Assembly: GCF_943181415.1 (NCBI RefSeq)
Contig: NZ_CALPBZ010000005.1
Span: forward strand, 310,001-374,000
Length of the DNA: 64,000 nucleotides
Source: Microbacterium sp. Marseille-Q6648
GTDB taxonomy: Bacteria > Actinomycetota > Actinomycetes > Actinomycetales > Microbacteriaceae
Reading direction: 5' to 3'
Both the position numbers and the translations under genes were made by a program. This document shows, in pieces, positions 35,643-46,348 of this stretch; within the stretch, counting starts at the first letter, position 1; every line of letters begins with the position of its first letter. Under the pieces are notes generated by a model. It worked only from the letters and a program-made list of their open reading frames with translations, ran no database searches and was not told the origin of the DNA.

Positions 35643-36638
35643 CTACCGGCGCGGGCTCGTGACCCTTGATGGCAGCAGGTCGCTCGCCAGGGTGCGCATT
35701 CCGCCCGCGAAGCGGGCGTACGCGCCGATCCGCGCTTGACCGAACACGGCGCGCAGCCGCCCCCCGGCGCCCCGGGGCATCGCGCGTGCCGTCAAGAACG
35801 CTTCGAGCGCCTCGAGCTCCTCTACCCGCGCCGGGTTCCACCCGGCATCGGGGTGCTCTCGAACGCGGCTCAGCACGAGCGTGATGCGCGCGAGATGGCG
35901 TCGCACCCGGTCCGCGCGGTCCCGACCTTCGAGATCCTCGGCCGCGGGCCCCTCGGACATCTGGCCGGCGTGTCGTCGATATCGGAGAAGGGGTCGGGGA
36001 TCCGCCACGATCTCTCCAAGGAGCCTGGCGATGATCGCCAGCCAGGCGTCGGCGAAGAAGTACGGATACGCGCCTTCGCGATCCTCCGGTACGGGCAGTG
36101 CGAGCTCGACCACCTCCGAGCGGACCGCCATCGTCCCGTTGCTGATCGTGCCGCCGTGGAGCAGCCGGCGGACGCCTCCGCCCGCCTCAAGGTGCGCGAG
36201 CGCGGCGGCGTCGAGCGACACGAGCTCGGACAGCAGCACGCCCGTGTCGAGCTCGTTCTCGTCCATGAGCTCCGCGTCCGAGAACCACAGCGCAGCCGCC
36301 GGACGGGTCCGGAAGGCGTCTTCGATCGCCGCGAGCTTTCCGGCCGGCCACACGTCGTCGTGGTCGCACGGGGCGACCACCTCGGCGAGCGTCGCCGCCC
36401 GCGCGAGAGCGGCACTCACGTTTCGGGCGAACCCCTGCCGGGTGATGTTGACGATGACCTCTACCGGGAAGGGCGCGTCGCGGGCGAAACGCTCGAGGAT
36501 GTCGAGCGTTCCGTCTTCGGAGGCATCATCGCTGACGACGAGGACGTCGGGCACGCGCTCCTGGGCGGCGAGGGATTCCAGCTGCCGGCCGAGGTGACGC
36601 GCACCGTTGCAGGTGGTCATGGCGACGGCGATGCGCAT
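35643..36638 (-). CDS. Glycosyltransferase family 2
   Basis: A 331-residue GT2 enzyme. The ATG at 36638 has GGAGG upstream; the open frame continues further, but the family core starts here with MRIAVAMTTCNGARHLGRQL. Further motifs are VLVVSDDASEDGTLDILERF and the metal site VVAPCDHDDVWPAGK, with the acceptor side FSDAELMDENELDTGV as in rhamnosyltransferase-like GT2 members. It sits alone between the DUF2520 oxidoreductase and lysS, 4.5 kb from the glycan locus. It may act in that pathway. A pantothenate gene often occupies this place in relatives (from memory). Confidence 0.86.
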   Translation of the reverse strand: MRIAVAMTTCNGARHLGRQLESLAAQERVPDVLVVSDDASEDGTLDILERFARDAPFPVEVIVNITRQGFARNVSAALARAATLAEVVAPCDHDDVWPAGKLAAIEDAFRTRPAAALWFSDAELMDENELDTGVLLSELVSLDAAALAHLEAGGGVRRLLHGGTISNGTMAVRSEVVELALPVPEDREGAYPYFFADAWLAIIARLLGEIVADPRPLLRYRRHAGQMSEGPAAEDLEGRDRADRVRRHLARITLVLSRVREHPDAGWNPARVEELEALEAFLTARAMPRGAGGRLRAVFGQARIGAYARFAGGMRTLASDLLPSRVTSPRR

Positions 36639-36657
36639 CTCATCCTCCCGAGGATCG

Positions 36658-37365
36658 TCAGACCAGGCCCGCGGGGGGCTCCGCGGGCCCGGAAGGCGGG
36701 TCGGCCAGTGCGTGGTCGATCGTGGAGTGCACGAGCGCCGATAGGTACAGGCCGGGGCTCGGAACGCCGACCTGGGCGAGGAGCCCTGCGGCCTGCCCGA
36801 CGATCGATCGCGAGAACTCGGTGGCGGTGGCGATCGCCTCCGCATACGCCGCACGGTCTGCCTCCGCCACGACGACCGGCTCGCACCCGAGCTCGACTGC
36901 GAGGGCCTGGGCGATGGGCAGCACGGGCCCGGGTGCCGTGACGGCGGCGAAGGCGTTGGTCAGCTGGCGCAGATCCATCGACGTCCCGGTGAAGGCGATG
37001 GCCGGGTGGATGGCGAGCGGGATGGCTCCGCGCGCGACGGCGGGGGCGAGGATGCCGGTGCCGTGGGCCGCATCGGTGTGGAGCACGAGCTGTCCCGGCT
37101 GCCACGCGCCCACGTCGGCGAGGCCGGCGATCAGGCCCGCGAGCTCCGCGGAGGGCACGGCCACGATGACGAGCTCGCTGCGACGGGCGACCTCGACGGC
37201 GTCGAGCACCGGCACGCCCGGAAGGATCGCCTCGACCCGCTCGGGGTCCGAGCCCGCGGTGACGCCGACCAGGGCATGCCCGGCGCCGGCGAGCGCCGCC
37301 GCGATCACCGGCCCGACCCGGCCGGCGCCGATGACGCCGACGCCGAGGCGTCCATCGCGGTTCAT
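36658..37365 (-). CDS. Rossmann-fold oxidoreductase with DUF2520 domain
   Basis: A 235-residue NAD(P)-binding protein. The Rossmann motif is VGVIGAGRVGPVIAAAL at the start, followed by VIVAVPSAELAGL. The second half, with IPLAIHPAIAFTGTSMDL, is the DUF2520 domain, related to the C-terminal domain of ketopantoate and pyrroline-5-carboxylate reductases. In many actinobacteria this gene lies between the PH-domain genes and panC, which suggests a role in pantothenate synthesis; that is inference. The ATG overlaps the preceding stop. Confidence 0.85.
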   Translation of the reverse strand: MNRDGRLGVGVIGAGRVGPVIAAALAGAGHALVGVTAGSDPERVEAILPGVPVLDAVEVARRSELVIVAVPSAELAGLIAGLADVGAWQPGQLVLHTDAAHGTGILAPAVARGAIPLAIHPAIAFTGTSMDLRQLTNAFAAVTAPGPVLPIAQALAVELGCEPVVVAEADRAAYAEAIATATEFSRSIVGQAAGLLAQVGVPSPGLYLSALVHSTIDHALADPPSGPAEPPAGLV

Positions 37366-38987
37366 GTCGCGCTCTCTTCGGTGGCCCACCATCGGTGGGT
37401 CCGATCGCTGCCGGCTGCGCGCACGGCGCCGTCGGCCGCCGCGCCGAAGGCGGCCAGGGCGACGTCGCGATCGACCGCCGCCAGGTCGGTGGTGACCGGC
37501 CCCGCGACGACGTTGCCGCGCAGCGACGCCACGCGCAGCATCCGATCGACCGGGCCCTGGTGGACGGCGAGGCTCTGCAGGCGGGCGAGCGGCAGGATGG
37601 CCAGCGTCCGCCAGATCGCGCCGCGGCGAAGCAGCAGCGCGTCGGCGGTGAGGCGGAAGCCGTTGCGACGCCACGACAGCGGACGGATCGGCCAGGCTCG
37701 TCGGGGCGAGGTCGTGAACGAGTCGGCGGCGCCGGTGCCCCGCACTCCCTCGTGCACGATGAGCGGCCATTCCGTCTCGGGCACGTGCGGCAGGACGAGA
37801 CGCAGCACCGCCTCGACATCGGCCGTCGTGCCTACCGGCAGCACGGTGGTGAACTGATCGGTGCTGCCGTCCGACGCGCTCCGGCCCGAGAGGCGGTTGA
37901 TGCGCACGGACCACCAGCCGGCGGGGCGCCAGAGGATCGACTGCGACACCTCGATGGCGTGGATGCGGCCGGGTGGCACGATCTCGGTCACGGTGGTCAG
38001 CAGGCCGAACGTGATGCGCACACCGTCCTCGGTGGGCGCGATGGAGTACCGGAGCGACCGGGTGATGGAGCGCACCCAGTAGGCCCCGACGCCGATGATG
38101 GCCGGGATGAACCCGAACAGCAGCCACGGGGTGCTGTTCGCCACGCCGATGACGACGGCGACGAGCCCGGCCAGCAGCCACAGCGTGGTCGGACTGAGGA
38201 CGTGCGAGGCGATGAGGCGCCCGACCGGGATGCGCACGACCGAGGCGGGCTCGGCGACGGGGGCCTCCTCGCCTTCGATGAGACCGGTGATGCCACGGCT
38301 CACGGTGTGGCCCAGGGCGGCCACTCCGCGGGATTCGGCCGTCGCGGCATCCACCCCCGCGGCCCCCAGCCGGCGACCGGAGGCCAGGCGGAGGATGTCG
38401 GCGCGGATCGTCTCGGCGTTCGCGGTCGAGAGGTACTCGAGCTTGACGTTCGCGTCGGCGCCGGCGCCCACGACCTCGAGCTTGGCCAGCCCCACGAGGC
38501 GCGCGATCATCGGCCGGGTCAGGTTGACGCCCTGCACGCGGTCGAGCGGTGCCCGCCGCTGGGTGCGGAAGAGCACGCCGCTTCGCACCTCGACGTCGTC
38601 ACCGGTGATGCGGAAGGAGTGGAACCGCCACGAGAGGTAGAACAGGCCCACGAGCACGGCGAGGACGACCAGCACGGCGACGAACGCGACGATGTAGAGG
38701 TCGTTCTCGATGACGAAGTCGATGGGGTCGTCGCCGTTGAAGTCGGTGAACTCGTCGCCCGACTCGGGGATCAGCCACGGCAGGAATGTCGCGGTCAGGC
38801 GGTCGCGCAGGTTCGCGACGATCACGCCGGCCACGACCAGGAGGGTCAGCCCGCCCCGCAGCAGCGGTGTGAGGGGGTGCAGGCGATGCCACTCCCCGTC
38901 GCTGAGCGGAGACCGTACGAGCGCGGGCGGCGGGGCCGGCGCCGGCGCGGGCGCTGATTCGGGGGGCGGCGGGGCGACGTCGGTCAT
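37362..38987 (-). CDS. PH-domain membrane protein (YdbT type)
   Basis: A 541-residue membrane protein with repeated bacterial PH (bPH2) domains. A proline-rich N-terminus (SAPAPAPAPPPALVRSPLSD) leads to membrane segments such as GLTLLVVAGVIVANL and LVVLAVLVGLFYLSW. Three PH-like blocks follow, each with the family's strand pattern: FRITGDDVEVRSGVLFRTQR, YSIAPTEDGVRITFGLLTTV, and FRLTADALLLRRGAIWRTLA. Function is unknown; members are envelope proteins of Gram-positive bacteria. ATG overlaps the stop of the smaller PH gene upstream, with which it forms a conserved pair. Confidence 0.85.
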   Translation of the reverse strand: MTDVAPPPPESAPAPAPAPPPALVRSPLSDGEWHRLHPLTPLLRGGLTLLVVAGVIVANLRDRLTATFLPWLIPESGDEFTDFNGDDPIDFVIENDLYIVAFVAVLVVLAVLVGLFYLSWRFHSFRITGDDVEVRSGVLFRTQRRAPLDRVQGVNLTRPMIARLVGLAKLEVVGAGADANVKLEYLSTANAETIRADILRLASGRRLGAAGVDAATAESRGVAALGHTVSRGITGLIEGEEAPVAEPASVVRIPVGRLIASHVLSPTTLWLLAGLVAVVIGVANSTPWLLFGFIPAIIGVGAYWVRSITRSLRYSIAPTEDGVRITFGLLTTVTEIVPPGRIHAIEVSQSILWRPAGWWSVRINRLSGRSASDGSTDQFTTVLPVGTTADVEAVLRLVLPHVPETEWPLIVHEGVRGTGAADSFTTSPRRAWPIRPLSWRRNGFRLTADALLLRRGAIWRTLAILPLARLQSLAVHQGPVDRMLRVASLRGNVVAGPVTTDLAAVDRDVALAAFGAAADGAVRAAGSDRTHRWWATEESAT

Positions 38988-39709
38988 AGTCCGGTGCGCC
39001 GACTCTCGGCCACCGCCACGAGGTGGTCGCGGAGCGTCTCGGCGGTGCCCTGCGCGAGCCCGGGGATGACGACTCCGGTAGACGCGGCCGCCGTGACGAA
39101 CTTCAGCTGCGCGATCCCGAATCCGCGGTCGAGCGGGCCGTGCGTGATGTCGACCAGCTGCATGCGCCCGTACGGCACGGCCACCATCCGCTGCCACAGG
39201 ATGCCGCGGCGGAACACGAGGTCATCGTCGCGCAACTGATAGCCGATGGCGCGGGCCTGGCGCGGCAGGATCGCGAGCGTCCACACCATGATCACCGTCA
39301 TGACCCCGCCCGGGATCCATGCCCACCACTGCTGCAGCCCCAGGGTGAGGACGAGCATGGCGGCGACGACGAGCAGCAGGAATGAACCCGTCGAGATCAG
39401 CTGCACCCGCACGTACTTCGGCGAGATCTGGTGCCAGACACCGTTCTCGAGCACAAGCCGGTGGGGCGAGCGCGGTTCGACCAGCCGCGGGAAGGTGCCG
39501 TCGTCCAGCCCGGCCGGCGCGGGAGCGGCGGCCGGGGCGGCGCCGGCGGCGGGGTCGGGGGCGGCGGAGGAAGCCGCGGGCACGTCGCCGGTGTCGATCA
39601 GCGCAGGCGGCGACGCGGATTCCGGCGCCGCCGATGCCTCCCGCGCTGCGGGCTCAGTCGTGGGGCTCGGGGGCGATCCCACCGGCTGCGCGTCCGGGCT
39701 GTTCGTCAT
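38984..39709 (-). CDS. PH-domain membrane protein, smaller partner
   Basis: A 241-residue protein. About 75 disordered residues rich in Pro, Ala and Ser come first, then two membrane segments (SFLLLVVAAMLVLTLGL and WAWIPGGVMTVIMVWTLAIL) and one bacterial PH domain with YQLRDDDLVFRRGILWQRMV. The ATG at 39709 is supported by GGAAGGA just upstream, yet it lies 56 bases inside the preceding DUF3180 gene, a long overlap. It pairs with the larger PH protein downstream through an ATGA overlap. The function of the pair is unknown. Confidence 0.82.
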   Translation of the reverse strand: MTNSPDAQPVGSPPSPTTEPAAREASAAPESASPPALIDTGDVPAASSAAPDPAAGAAPAAAPAPAGLDDGTFPRLVEPRSPHRLVLENGVWHQISPKYVRVQLISTGSFLLLVVAAMLVLTLGLQQWWAWIPGGVMTVIMVWTLAILPRQARAIGYQLRDDDLVFRRGILWQRMVAVPYGRMQLVDITHGPLDRGFGIAQLKFVTAAASTGVVIPGLAQGTAETLRDHLVAVAESRRTGL

Positions 39710-40148
39710 CGTCGTCCTTCCGGATCGTGCAGAGGTGCTCGGCGTAGAGGGCGGCGGCGACGAGGATGCCGCCGGCCGCGGCCGTGCCCACGATCGCCAC
39801 CATCGAGCCTACCGAGGGCGGCACGGGGCGGGTCAGCAGGAACAGGGCGAGCCCCAGCGCGAGTCCGGCCACGGAGGCCCCGACGATGCTCGACGCCTTC
39901 GCCAGCATCGCGACGCGGACCGCGCGGAACGGGTCGATCCGCGCCGGCGCGTCGCCGCGCGCCGCGCGGTGGATCGGATACGCCAGCGCCACGACAGCGC
40001 CGCCGAGCGCGATCAGCAGGATCGGCAGCGTCACGGCGGGGGTGAAGGTCGGCCGCCCCGACGCGGTCAGCATCTGGTCGAGCGCGAACCCCACCGCGGT
40101 GCCGATGACGGCCGCCACGAGCAGCACGCCGGCGCCCGTGCGCTTCAC
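39654..40148 (-). CDS. DUF3180 membrane protein
   Basis: A 164-residue membrane protein with four hydrophobic segments, among them GAGVLLVAAVIGTAVGFAL, LPILLIALGGAVVALAY and GASVAGLALGLALFLLT. It matches DUF3180, whose gene usually follows folK in Micrococcales. The GTG at 40148 overlaps the folK stop. The acidic and polar C-terminus extends 56 bases over the start of the next gene. No function is known. Confidence 0.82.
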   Translation of the reverse strand: MKRTGAGVLLVAAVIGTAVGFALDQMLTASGRPTFTPAVTLPILLIALGGAVVALAYPIHRAARGDAPARIDPFRAVRVAMLAKASSIVGASVAGLALGLALFLLTRPVPPSVGSMVAIVGTAAAGGILVAAALYAEHLCTIRKDDDDEQPGRAAGGIAPEPHD

Positions 40149-40678
40149 GAGCGCCCCTCGAGCCGCGCGAGCAGCTCGTCGACGCGGCCCGCGCCGGGGA
40201 GGACCGCGTCGGGGTCGACGGCCAGCCACGGCACGAGCACGAACGCCCGCTCCGCGGCCCGCGGGTGCGGCAGGACGAGCCCGGGTCCCGAGCTGCGCGC
40301 ATCGCCGAAGGCGATCAAGTCGAGGTCGAGCGTGCGGTCTCCCCAGCGCTCCGCGCGCTCGCGCCCATGACGGGCCTCGATCGCGTGCAGGAACCCGAGC
40401 AGCACGGACGGTGCGAGGCGGGTGGTGAGCAGGGCGACGGAATTCAGGTAGGCGGGAGCCCCGGCATCCGGCCCGTCGGGCTTCATCGCGACCGATTCGA
40501 TGGGCTCGGCGGCGACGACCTCGGTGGTCAGGGGCATGCGCGCGAGATCCTGCACGGCGGCGGTTATGGTCGCGCGACGGTCGCCCAGGTTCGCCCCGAG
40601 CGCGACGACGGCGTGCCCGGCCGGTAGCCCGTGCACCGTGCCCTCGCGGTCGATGCCGTGCGCGAGCCGGCGGCTCAT
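40145..40678 (-). CDS. folK: 2-amino-4-hydroxy-6-hydroxymethyldihydropteridine pyrophosphokinase
   Basis: FolK, 177 residues, transfers pyrophosphate from ATP to the hydroxymethyl pterin in folate synthesis. VVALGANLGDRRATI is the family's opening motif, followed by YLNSVALLTT and the signature WGDRTLDLDLIAFGD. LPHPRAAERAFVLVPWLAV closes the active site. ATG at 40678 overlaps the folB stop. It follows folE, folP and folB in one operon, in pathway-related order. Confidence 0.95.
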   Translation of the reverse strand: MSRRLAHGIDREGTVHGLPAGHAVVALGANLGDRRATITAAVQDLARMPLTTEVVAAEPIESVAMKPDGPDAGAPAYLNSVALLTTRLAPSVLLGFLHAIEARHGRERAERWGDRTLDLDLIAFGDARSSGPGLVLPHPRAAERAFVLVPWLAVDPDAVLPGAGRVDELLARLEGRS

Positions 40679-41046
40679 CGCCCACCCCGCTCGCGGCGGA
40701 TCGTGACGGCGACATCGCCGAACGCGACGGGGATGGGCGCCTGCGGCTTGTGGACGCCCACCTGCACCGCATCCACCAGGGGATGCTTCAGCACGACGCC
40801 GGCGATGCGGGCGGCGAGCGTCTCGAGGAGGTTCACCGGTTCGCCGGCGACCACGGCCGCGACCTGCTCGGCGAGCTCGCCGTAGTGGACCGTGTCGGCG
40901 ACGTCGTCGGATGCCGCAGCCGGCGTCGTGTCGAGATCGAGCACGAGGTCGACGACGAACTCCTGCCCGTCCCGGCGCTCGTGGTCGTAGACCCCGTGGT
41001 GGCCGACGACGGTCAGCCCGGTCAGCGTGATCTGGTCGGTGCCCAT
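40675..41046 (-). CDS. folB: Dihydroneopterin aldolase
   Basis: FolB, 123 residues, cleaves dihydroneopterin to hydroxymethyl pterin and glycolaldehyde. The opening ITLTGLTVVGHHGVYDHERR and the later VNLLETLAARIAGVVL and VQVGVHKPQAPI are all diagnostic. I chose the ATG at 41046, which has GGAGGGGGAGA upstream and overlaps the end of folP by 25 bases. It lies in the folE-folP-folB-folK operon. Confidence 0.94.
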   Translation of the reverse strand: MGTDQITLTGLTVVGHHGVYDHERRDGQEFVVDLVLDLDTTPAAASDDVADTVHYGELAEQVAAVVAGEPVNLLETLAARIAGVVLKHPLVDAVQVGVHKPQAPIPVAFGDVAVTIRRERGGR

Positions 41047-41855
41047 CGGCTCTCCCCCTCCCATGCGCGGCGGACCGCCAGCGCGTCGCGCGATGCGCTG
41101 ATGTCGTGGACGCGCAGGCCCCATGCCCCGGCCTGTGCGGCCAGGACCGTGGTGACGGCGGTGGCGAGATCGCGGCGATCCTCGTCGACCGAGGCGGGGT
41201 CGGACGGATCAAGCGTCTCGGCCAGGAACCTCTTGCGGCTCGTCCCGACCAGCACGCGGGGGCCGAGGCGCGTGATGCGCTCGGTCGCGCGCAGCACCGC
41301 CCAGTTCTGCTCGCCGCGTTTGCCGAAGCCGATGCCGGGGTCGACGATCACGCGGGCGGGCGGGATGCCGGCGGCTCCGGCGGCGTCGATGCGCGACGCC
41401 AGCTCGCCGACCACCTCGCCCGCGACGTCGGCGTACTCGGCCGCCGCGTACATGTCGGCGGAATGCCCCCGCCAGTGCCCGAGGACGATGTCGGCACCGG
41501 TGGCCGCGACGACGGACAGCATCTCGGGATCGGCGAGCCCGCCCGAGACGTCGTTGACGATGCGGGCACCCGCGTCGACGGCAGCCCGAGCGGTCGAGGC
41601 GTTCATGGTGTCGACGCTCACGACGGCGCCCGCCTCGGCGAGCGCGCGCACCACCGGGAGGATCCGCTCCTGCTCGACGGCGGGCTCGACCCGCTCGGCG
41701 CCCGGGCGGGTCGATTCGCCGCCGATGTCGAGGATGTGGGCCCCCGCGCGGCACAGGGCGAGGCCGTGGGCGACGGCGGCGTCGTGATCGAAGAAGCGCC
41801 CCCCGTCGCTGAACGAGTCGGGGGTCACGTTGACGATCCCCATGAGAAGGGTCAT
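41022..41855 (-). CDS. folP: Dihydropteroate synthase
   Basis: FolP, 277 residues, joins hydroxymethyl pterin pyrophosphate to p-aminobenzoate and is the target of sulfonamides. The two pterin-binding signatures are intact: MGIVNVTPDSFSDGGRF at the start and ILDIGGESTRPGA. The phosphate-binding ARVIVDPGIGFGKRGEQN and the VLVGTSRKRFLAE loop are also present. The start is the ATG at 41855 overlapping the folE stop. No change from consensus is obvious around the sulfonamide-binding loops. Confidence 0.95.
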   Translation of the reverse strand: MTLLMGIVNVTPDSFSDGGRFFDHDAAVAHGLALCRAGAHILDIGGESTRPGAERVEPAVEQERILPVVRALAEAGAVVSVDTMNASTARAAVDAGARIVNDVSGGLADPEMLSVVAATGADIVLGHWRGHSADMYAAAEYADVAGEVVGELASRIDAAGAAGIPPARVIVDPGIGFGKRGEQNWAVLRATERITRLGPRVLVGTSRKRFLAETLDPSDPASVDEDRRDLATAVTTVLAAQAGAWGLRVHDISASRDALAVRRAWEGESRWAPTRSR

Positions 41856-42442
41856 GGTCGGGGTGCTCCCAGCAAGGCGATGAGTTCGGCGCGGGCGGAG
41901 GGTTCGGCCAGTTCGCCCCGCGCGGCGATGGTCACGGTCGAGGCGTCGGACTGGCGGTCGCCGCGCATGGTTACGCACTCGTGCGACGCCTCGAGGACGA
42001 CGAGCACACCGCGCGTGTCGAGGGCGCTCGCGATCGCGTCGGCTATCTGCTCGCCCAGGCGCTCCTGCACCTGCGGGCGCGAGGCGAGGATGTCGACGAC
42101 CTTCGGCAGCGCGCCCAGGCCGACGACCTGCTCCCCCGGCAGGTAGGCCAGGTGGGCGGTGCCGCGGAACGGCAGCAGGTGGTGCTCGCACACCGAGCGG
42201 AAGCGGATGCCGCGGAGCATCACCGCGCCCGACGGCAGCGTCTCGGGGGCGGGTCCCCGCGTCACCGAGATCGTGCTGGCCAGTGGCGCCCCCGGATCCT
42301 CACCGACACCGCCGAAGAAATCGGCGTACGTGTCGGCGACCCGGTCGGGGGTCAACCGCAGGCCCGGACGATCCGGGTCCTCGCCGATCGCCTCGAGCAG
42401 CTCTCGCACGAGCGCGGCGACGCGCTGTCGGTCTACGGCCAC
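41852..42442 (-). CDS. folE: GTP cyclohydrolase I
   Basis: FolE, 196 residues, converts GTP to dihydroneopterin triphosphate, the first folate step. Zinc ligands lie in RFRSVCEHHLLPF, and later ASHECVTMRGDRQSDASTVT completes the metal and substrate site. LAYLPGEQVVGLGALPKVVD is a further hallmark. It follows ftsH by 9 bases and heads the fol gene set. Confidence 0.96.
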   Translation of the reverse strand: MAVDRQRVAALVRELLEAIGEDPDRPGLRLTPDRVADTYADFFGGVGEDPGAPLASTISVTRGPAPETLPSGAVMLRGIRFRSVCEHHLLPFRGTAHLAYLPGEQVVGLGALPKVVDILASRPQVQERLGEQIADAIASALDTRGVLVVLEASHECVTMRGDRQSDASTVTIAARGELAEPSARAELIALLGAPRP

Positions 42443-42451
42443 GGGCCGAGC

Positions 42452-44461
<2,010 letters not shown>

Positions 44462-44596
44462 GGTGCGGGCGATGCCCGATCCCTTCGTCGACAGCCGTCG
44501 CGGGCGGGATGCCCCGGCGACAGTGGGTTTCAGGGTATCGCGGGTCACCTAGGGGTCATCTGTGCATTCGCCGACGGCGTACACCGCGGCATCCGC

Positions 44597-45148
44597 TCAC
44601 GAATAGACGTGCGGGGCGAGCACGGCGACATCGCGCAGATTGCGGTACCGCTCGTCGTAGTCGAGGCCGTAGCCGACGACGAAGTCGGTGGGGATGTCGA
44701 AACCGACGTACTTGCACTCCACGTGCACCTTGGCCGCCTCGGGCTTGCGCAGCAGCGCGAAGACCTCGATCGACGCGGCGCCGCGCGAGGCGAAGTTGTC
44801 GAGCAGCCAGCTGAGGGTGAGGCCGGAGTCGATGATGTCCTCGACGATGAGGACGTGCTTGCCGGTGAGGTCGGTGTCGAGGTCCTTGCGGATCTGGACG
44901 ACGCCGCTGGACTTCGTCCCCGCCCCGTACGACGACACCGCCATCCAGTCCATGGGCACGAGGGTCGGGAGGGCCCGCGCGAAGTCGGCCATCACCATGA
45001 CGGCGCCCTTGAGGACCCCGACCAGCAGCAGGTCCTTGCCCTCGTAGTCCGTCGCCACCCGCGCGGCGATCTCGTCGAGCTTCGCCAGGATCTGCTCCTC
45101 GGTCACGAGGACGTCGTTCAGGTCGCTTTCGATGTCGGTCGCGCGCAT
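44597..45148 (-). CDS. hpt: Hypoxanthine phosphoribosyltransferase
   Basis: Purine salvage enzyme, 183 residues, making IMP or GMP from hypoxanthine or guanine and PRPP. The PRPP loop is VLIVEDIIDSGLTLSWL, preceded by LLLVGVLKGAVMVMADFARA and the flexible VSSYGAGTKSSG. FVVGYGLDYDERYRNL near the end is typical of the base-binding region. It lies between tilS and ftsH, a conserved order. Confidence 0.95.
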   Translation of the reverse strand: MRATDIESDLNDVLVTEEQILAKLDEIAARVATDYEGKDLLLVGVLKGAVMVMADFARALPTLVPMDWMAVSSYGAGTKSSGVVQIRKDLDTDLTGKHVLIVEDIIDSGLTLSWLLDNFASRGAASIEVFALLRKPEAAKVHVECKYVGFDIPTDFVVGYGLDYDERYRNLRDVAVLAPHVYS

Positions 45149-45158
45149 GGCTTCGAGT

Positions 45159-46160
45159 CTAGGAGTCGGCGGCGGCGAACTCGATGCGTCCGCCGATGCG
45201 CCGGGCGCGGCATCCGGGCAGGTCGATCGGCCCCTGCCCCGACCAGTCCGTGACCAGGCGGGCGACCTCGAGGGTCTGGGTGCGCGAGAGGTACTGGTGG
45301 AACTCGCTGGCGACGACGTGGCGGATGATGCGGTGTCGCAGCGCCGCCGGGTTGGCCGCCAGGGCCGCTGCGGACACCGAGATGCCCGCCTCGGCGTGCT
45401 CGACGATGTCCTCGATCGTCTCGTCGATCATCTCGTCGAACGCCTCGGCGTCCTCGCGCAGCTGCGCGGCCGTGCGGGCCAGGGCCTCGGCGACGCCGGG
45501 GCCGAGCTCGTCCTCGAGGACGGGCAGCACGGTGCGGCGGACGCGCACCCGGGCGAAGGCGGGGTCGAGGTTATGCGGGTCGTCCCAGGGGTCTAGACCC
45601 CCGGCCGCGCAGGCGGCTCGCGTCGTGGTGCGGCGGACCTCGAGCAGCGGACGCAGCAGCGGGATGCCGTCGAGGTCGGAGCGGGGCGCCATGCCCTGCA
45701 GGCTCGCCGCACCCGAGCCCCGGGCGAGGCCCAGCAGCACCGTCTCGGCCTGGTCGTCGAGGGTGTGGCCCGTGAGGATCGCCGCTGCGTCGAGGTCGTG
45801 CGCCACGGCGGCGAGCGCGGCGTAGCGGGCGGTGCGGGCGGCGGCCTCGGGGCCCCCGGCCGAACCGACGTCGACGCGGACGACACGGGCATCGAGCCCG
45901 AGGGCACGGGCCTGAGCGGCAGCCGTGGCGGCGACCTCGGCCGATCCGGGCTGCAGGCCGTGGTCGACCGTCACCGCCGCGGCGGCGAGCTGCCGCTTGG
46001 GCGCTTCGAACGCGACGGCCGCGGCGAGCGCGAGCGAGTCGGGCCCGCCCGACAGCGCGACGAGGATGCGGCCGCCGGGCTCGAGGGGCTGCAGCGCGGC
46101 GCGGACGGCTCGGCGCACCTCGGCGCCGGCGGGGCGCAGGCCCGGGCGGTGGTCGGTCAC
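45159..46160 (-). CDS. tilS: tRNA(Ile)-lysidine synthase
   Basis: TilS, 333 residues, modifies the anticodon of the AUA-reading tRNA-Ile with lysine, using ATP. The PP-loop is VALSGGPDSLALAAAVA. Further pieces are LTGHTLDDQAETVLLGLARG and PLLEVRRTTTRAACAAGG with DDPHNLDPAFARVRVR, which are all typical. The GTG at 46160 is chosen with GGCAGG upstream; the frame remains open beyond it only because the adjacent tandem repeats lack stops. It heads the hpt-ftsH-fol run. Confidence 0.93.
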   Translation of the reverse strand: MTDHRPGLRPAGAEVRRAVRAALQPLEPGGRILVALSGGPDSLALAAAVAFEAPKRQLAAAAVTVDHGLQPGSAEVAATAAAQARALGLDARVVRVDVGSAGGPEAAARTARYAALAAVAHDLDAAAILTGHTLDDQAETVLLGLARGSGAASLQGMAPRSDLDGIPLLRPLLEVRRTTTRAACAAGGLDPWDDPHNLDPAFARVRVRRTVLPVLEDELGPGVAEALARTAAQLREDAEAFDEMIDETIEDIVEHAEAGISVSAAALAANPAALRHRIIRHVVASEFHQYLSRTQTLEVARLVTDWSGQGPIDLPGCRARRIGGRIEFAAADS

Positions 46161-46170
46161 CCTGCCACGG

Positions 46171-46344
46171 TACCGGCGGCGCGGGCGGGTCGCCCGGGGT
46201 CCGGCGGGTCGCCCGGCGGAGCGGGCGAGTAACCGGCGGCGCGGACGGGTCGCCCGGGGGTTGCGGCGGGTCGCCCGGCGGAGCGGGCGAGTAACCGGCG
46301 GCGCGGACGGGTCGCCCGGGGGTTGCGGCGGGTCGCCCGGCGGA
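46171..46344. repeat. About three tandem copies of a 62-bp GC-rich repeat
   Basis: Copies begin at 46171 (59 bp, slightly diverged), 46230 (62 bp) and 46292 (about 53 bp). The second and third are identical over their shared length. Each carries GGCGGGTCGCCCGGCGGA and the phrase GCGGACGGGTCGCCCGGG. This is the upstream flank of tilS and part of the 331-bp gap to ppa. No gene is visible in it. Confidence 0.9.
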
Positions 46345-46348
46345 TCAC

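Noticed and set aside
44462-44548. Upstream GTG as the ftsH start
   Set aside because: The extra 29 residues precede the conserved [10 protein letters not shown] start, are not hydrophobic and do not look like the family.
46171-46344. 62-bp repeats as a CRISPR array
   Set aside because: The whole unit is repeated with no unique spacers.
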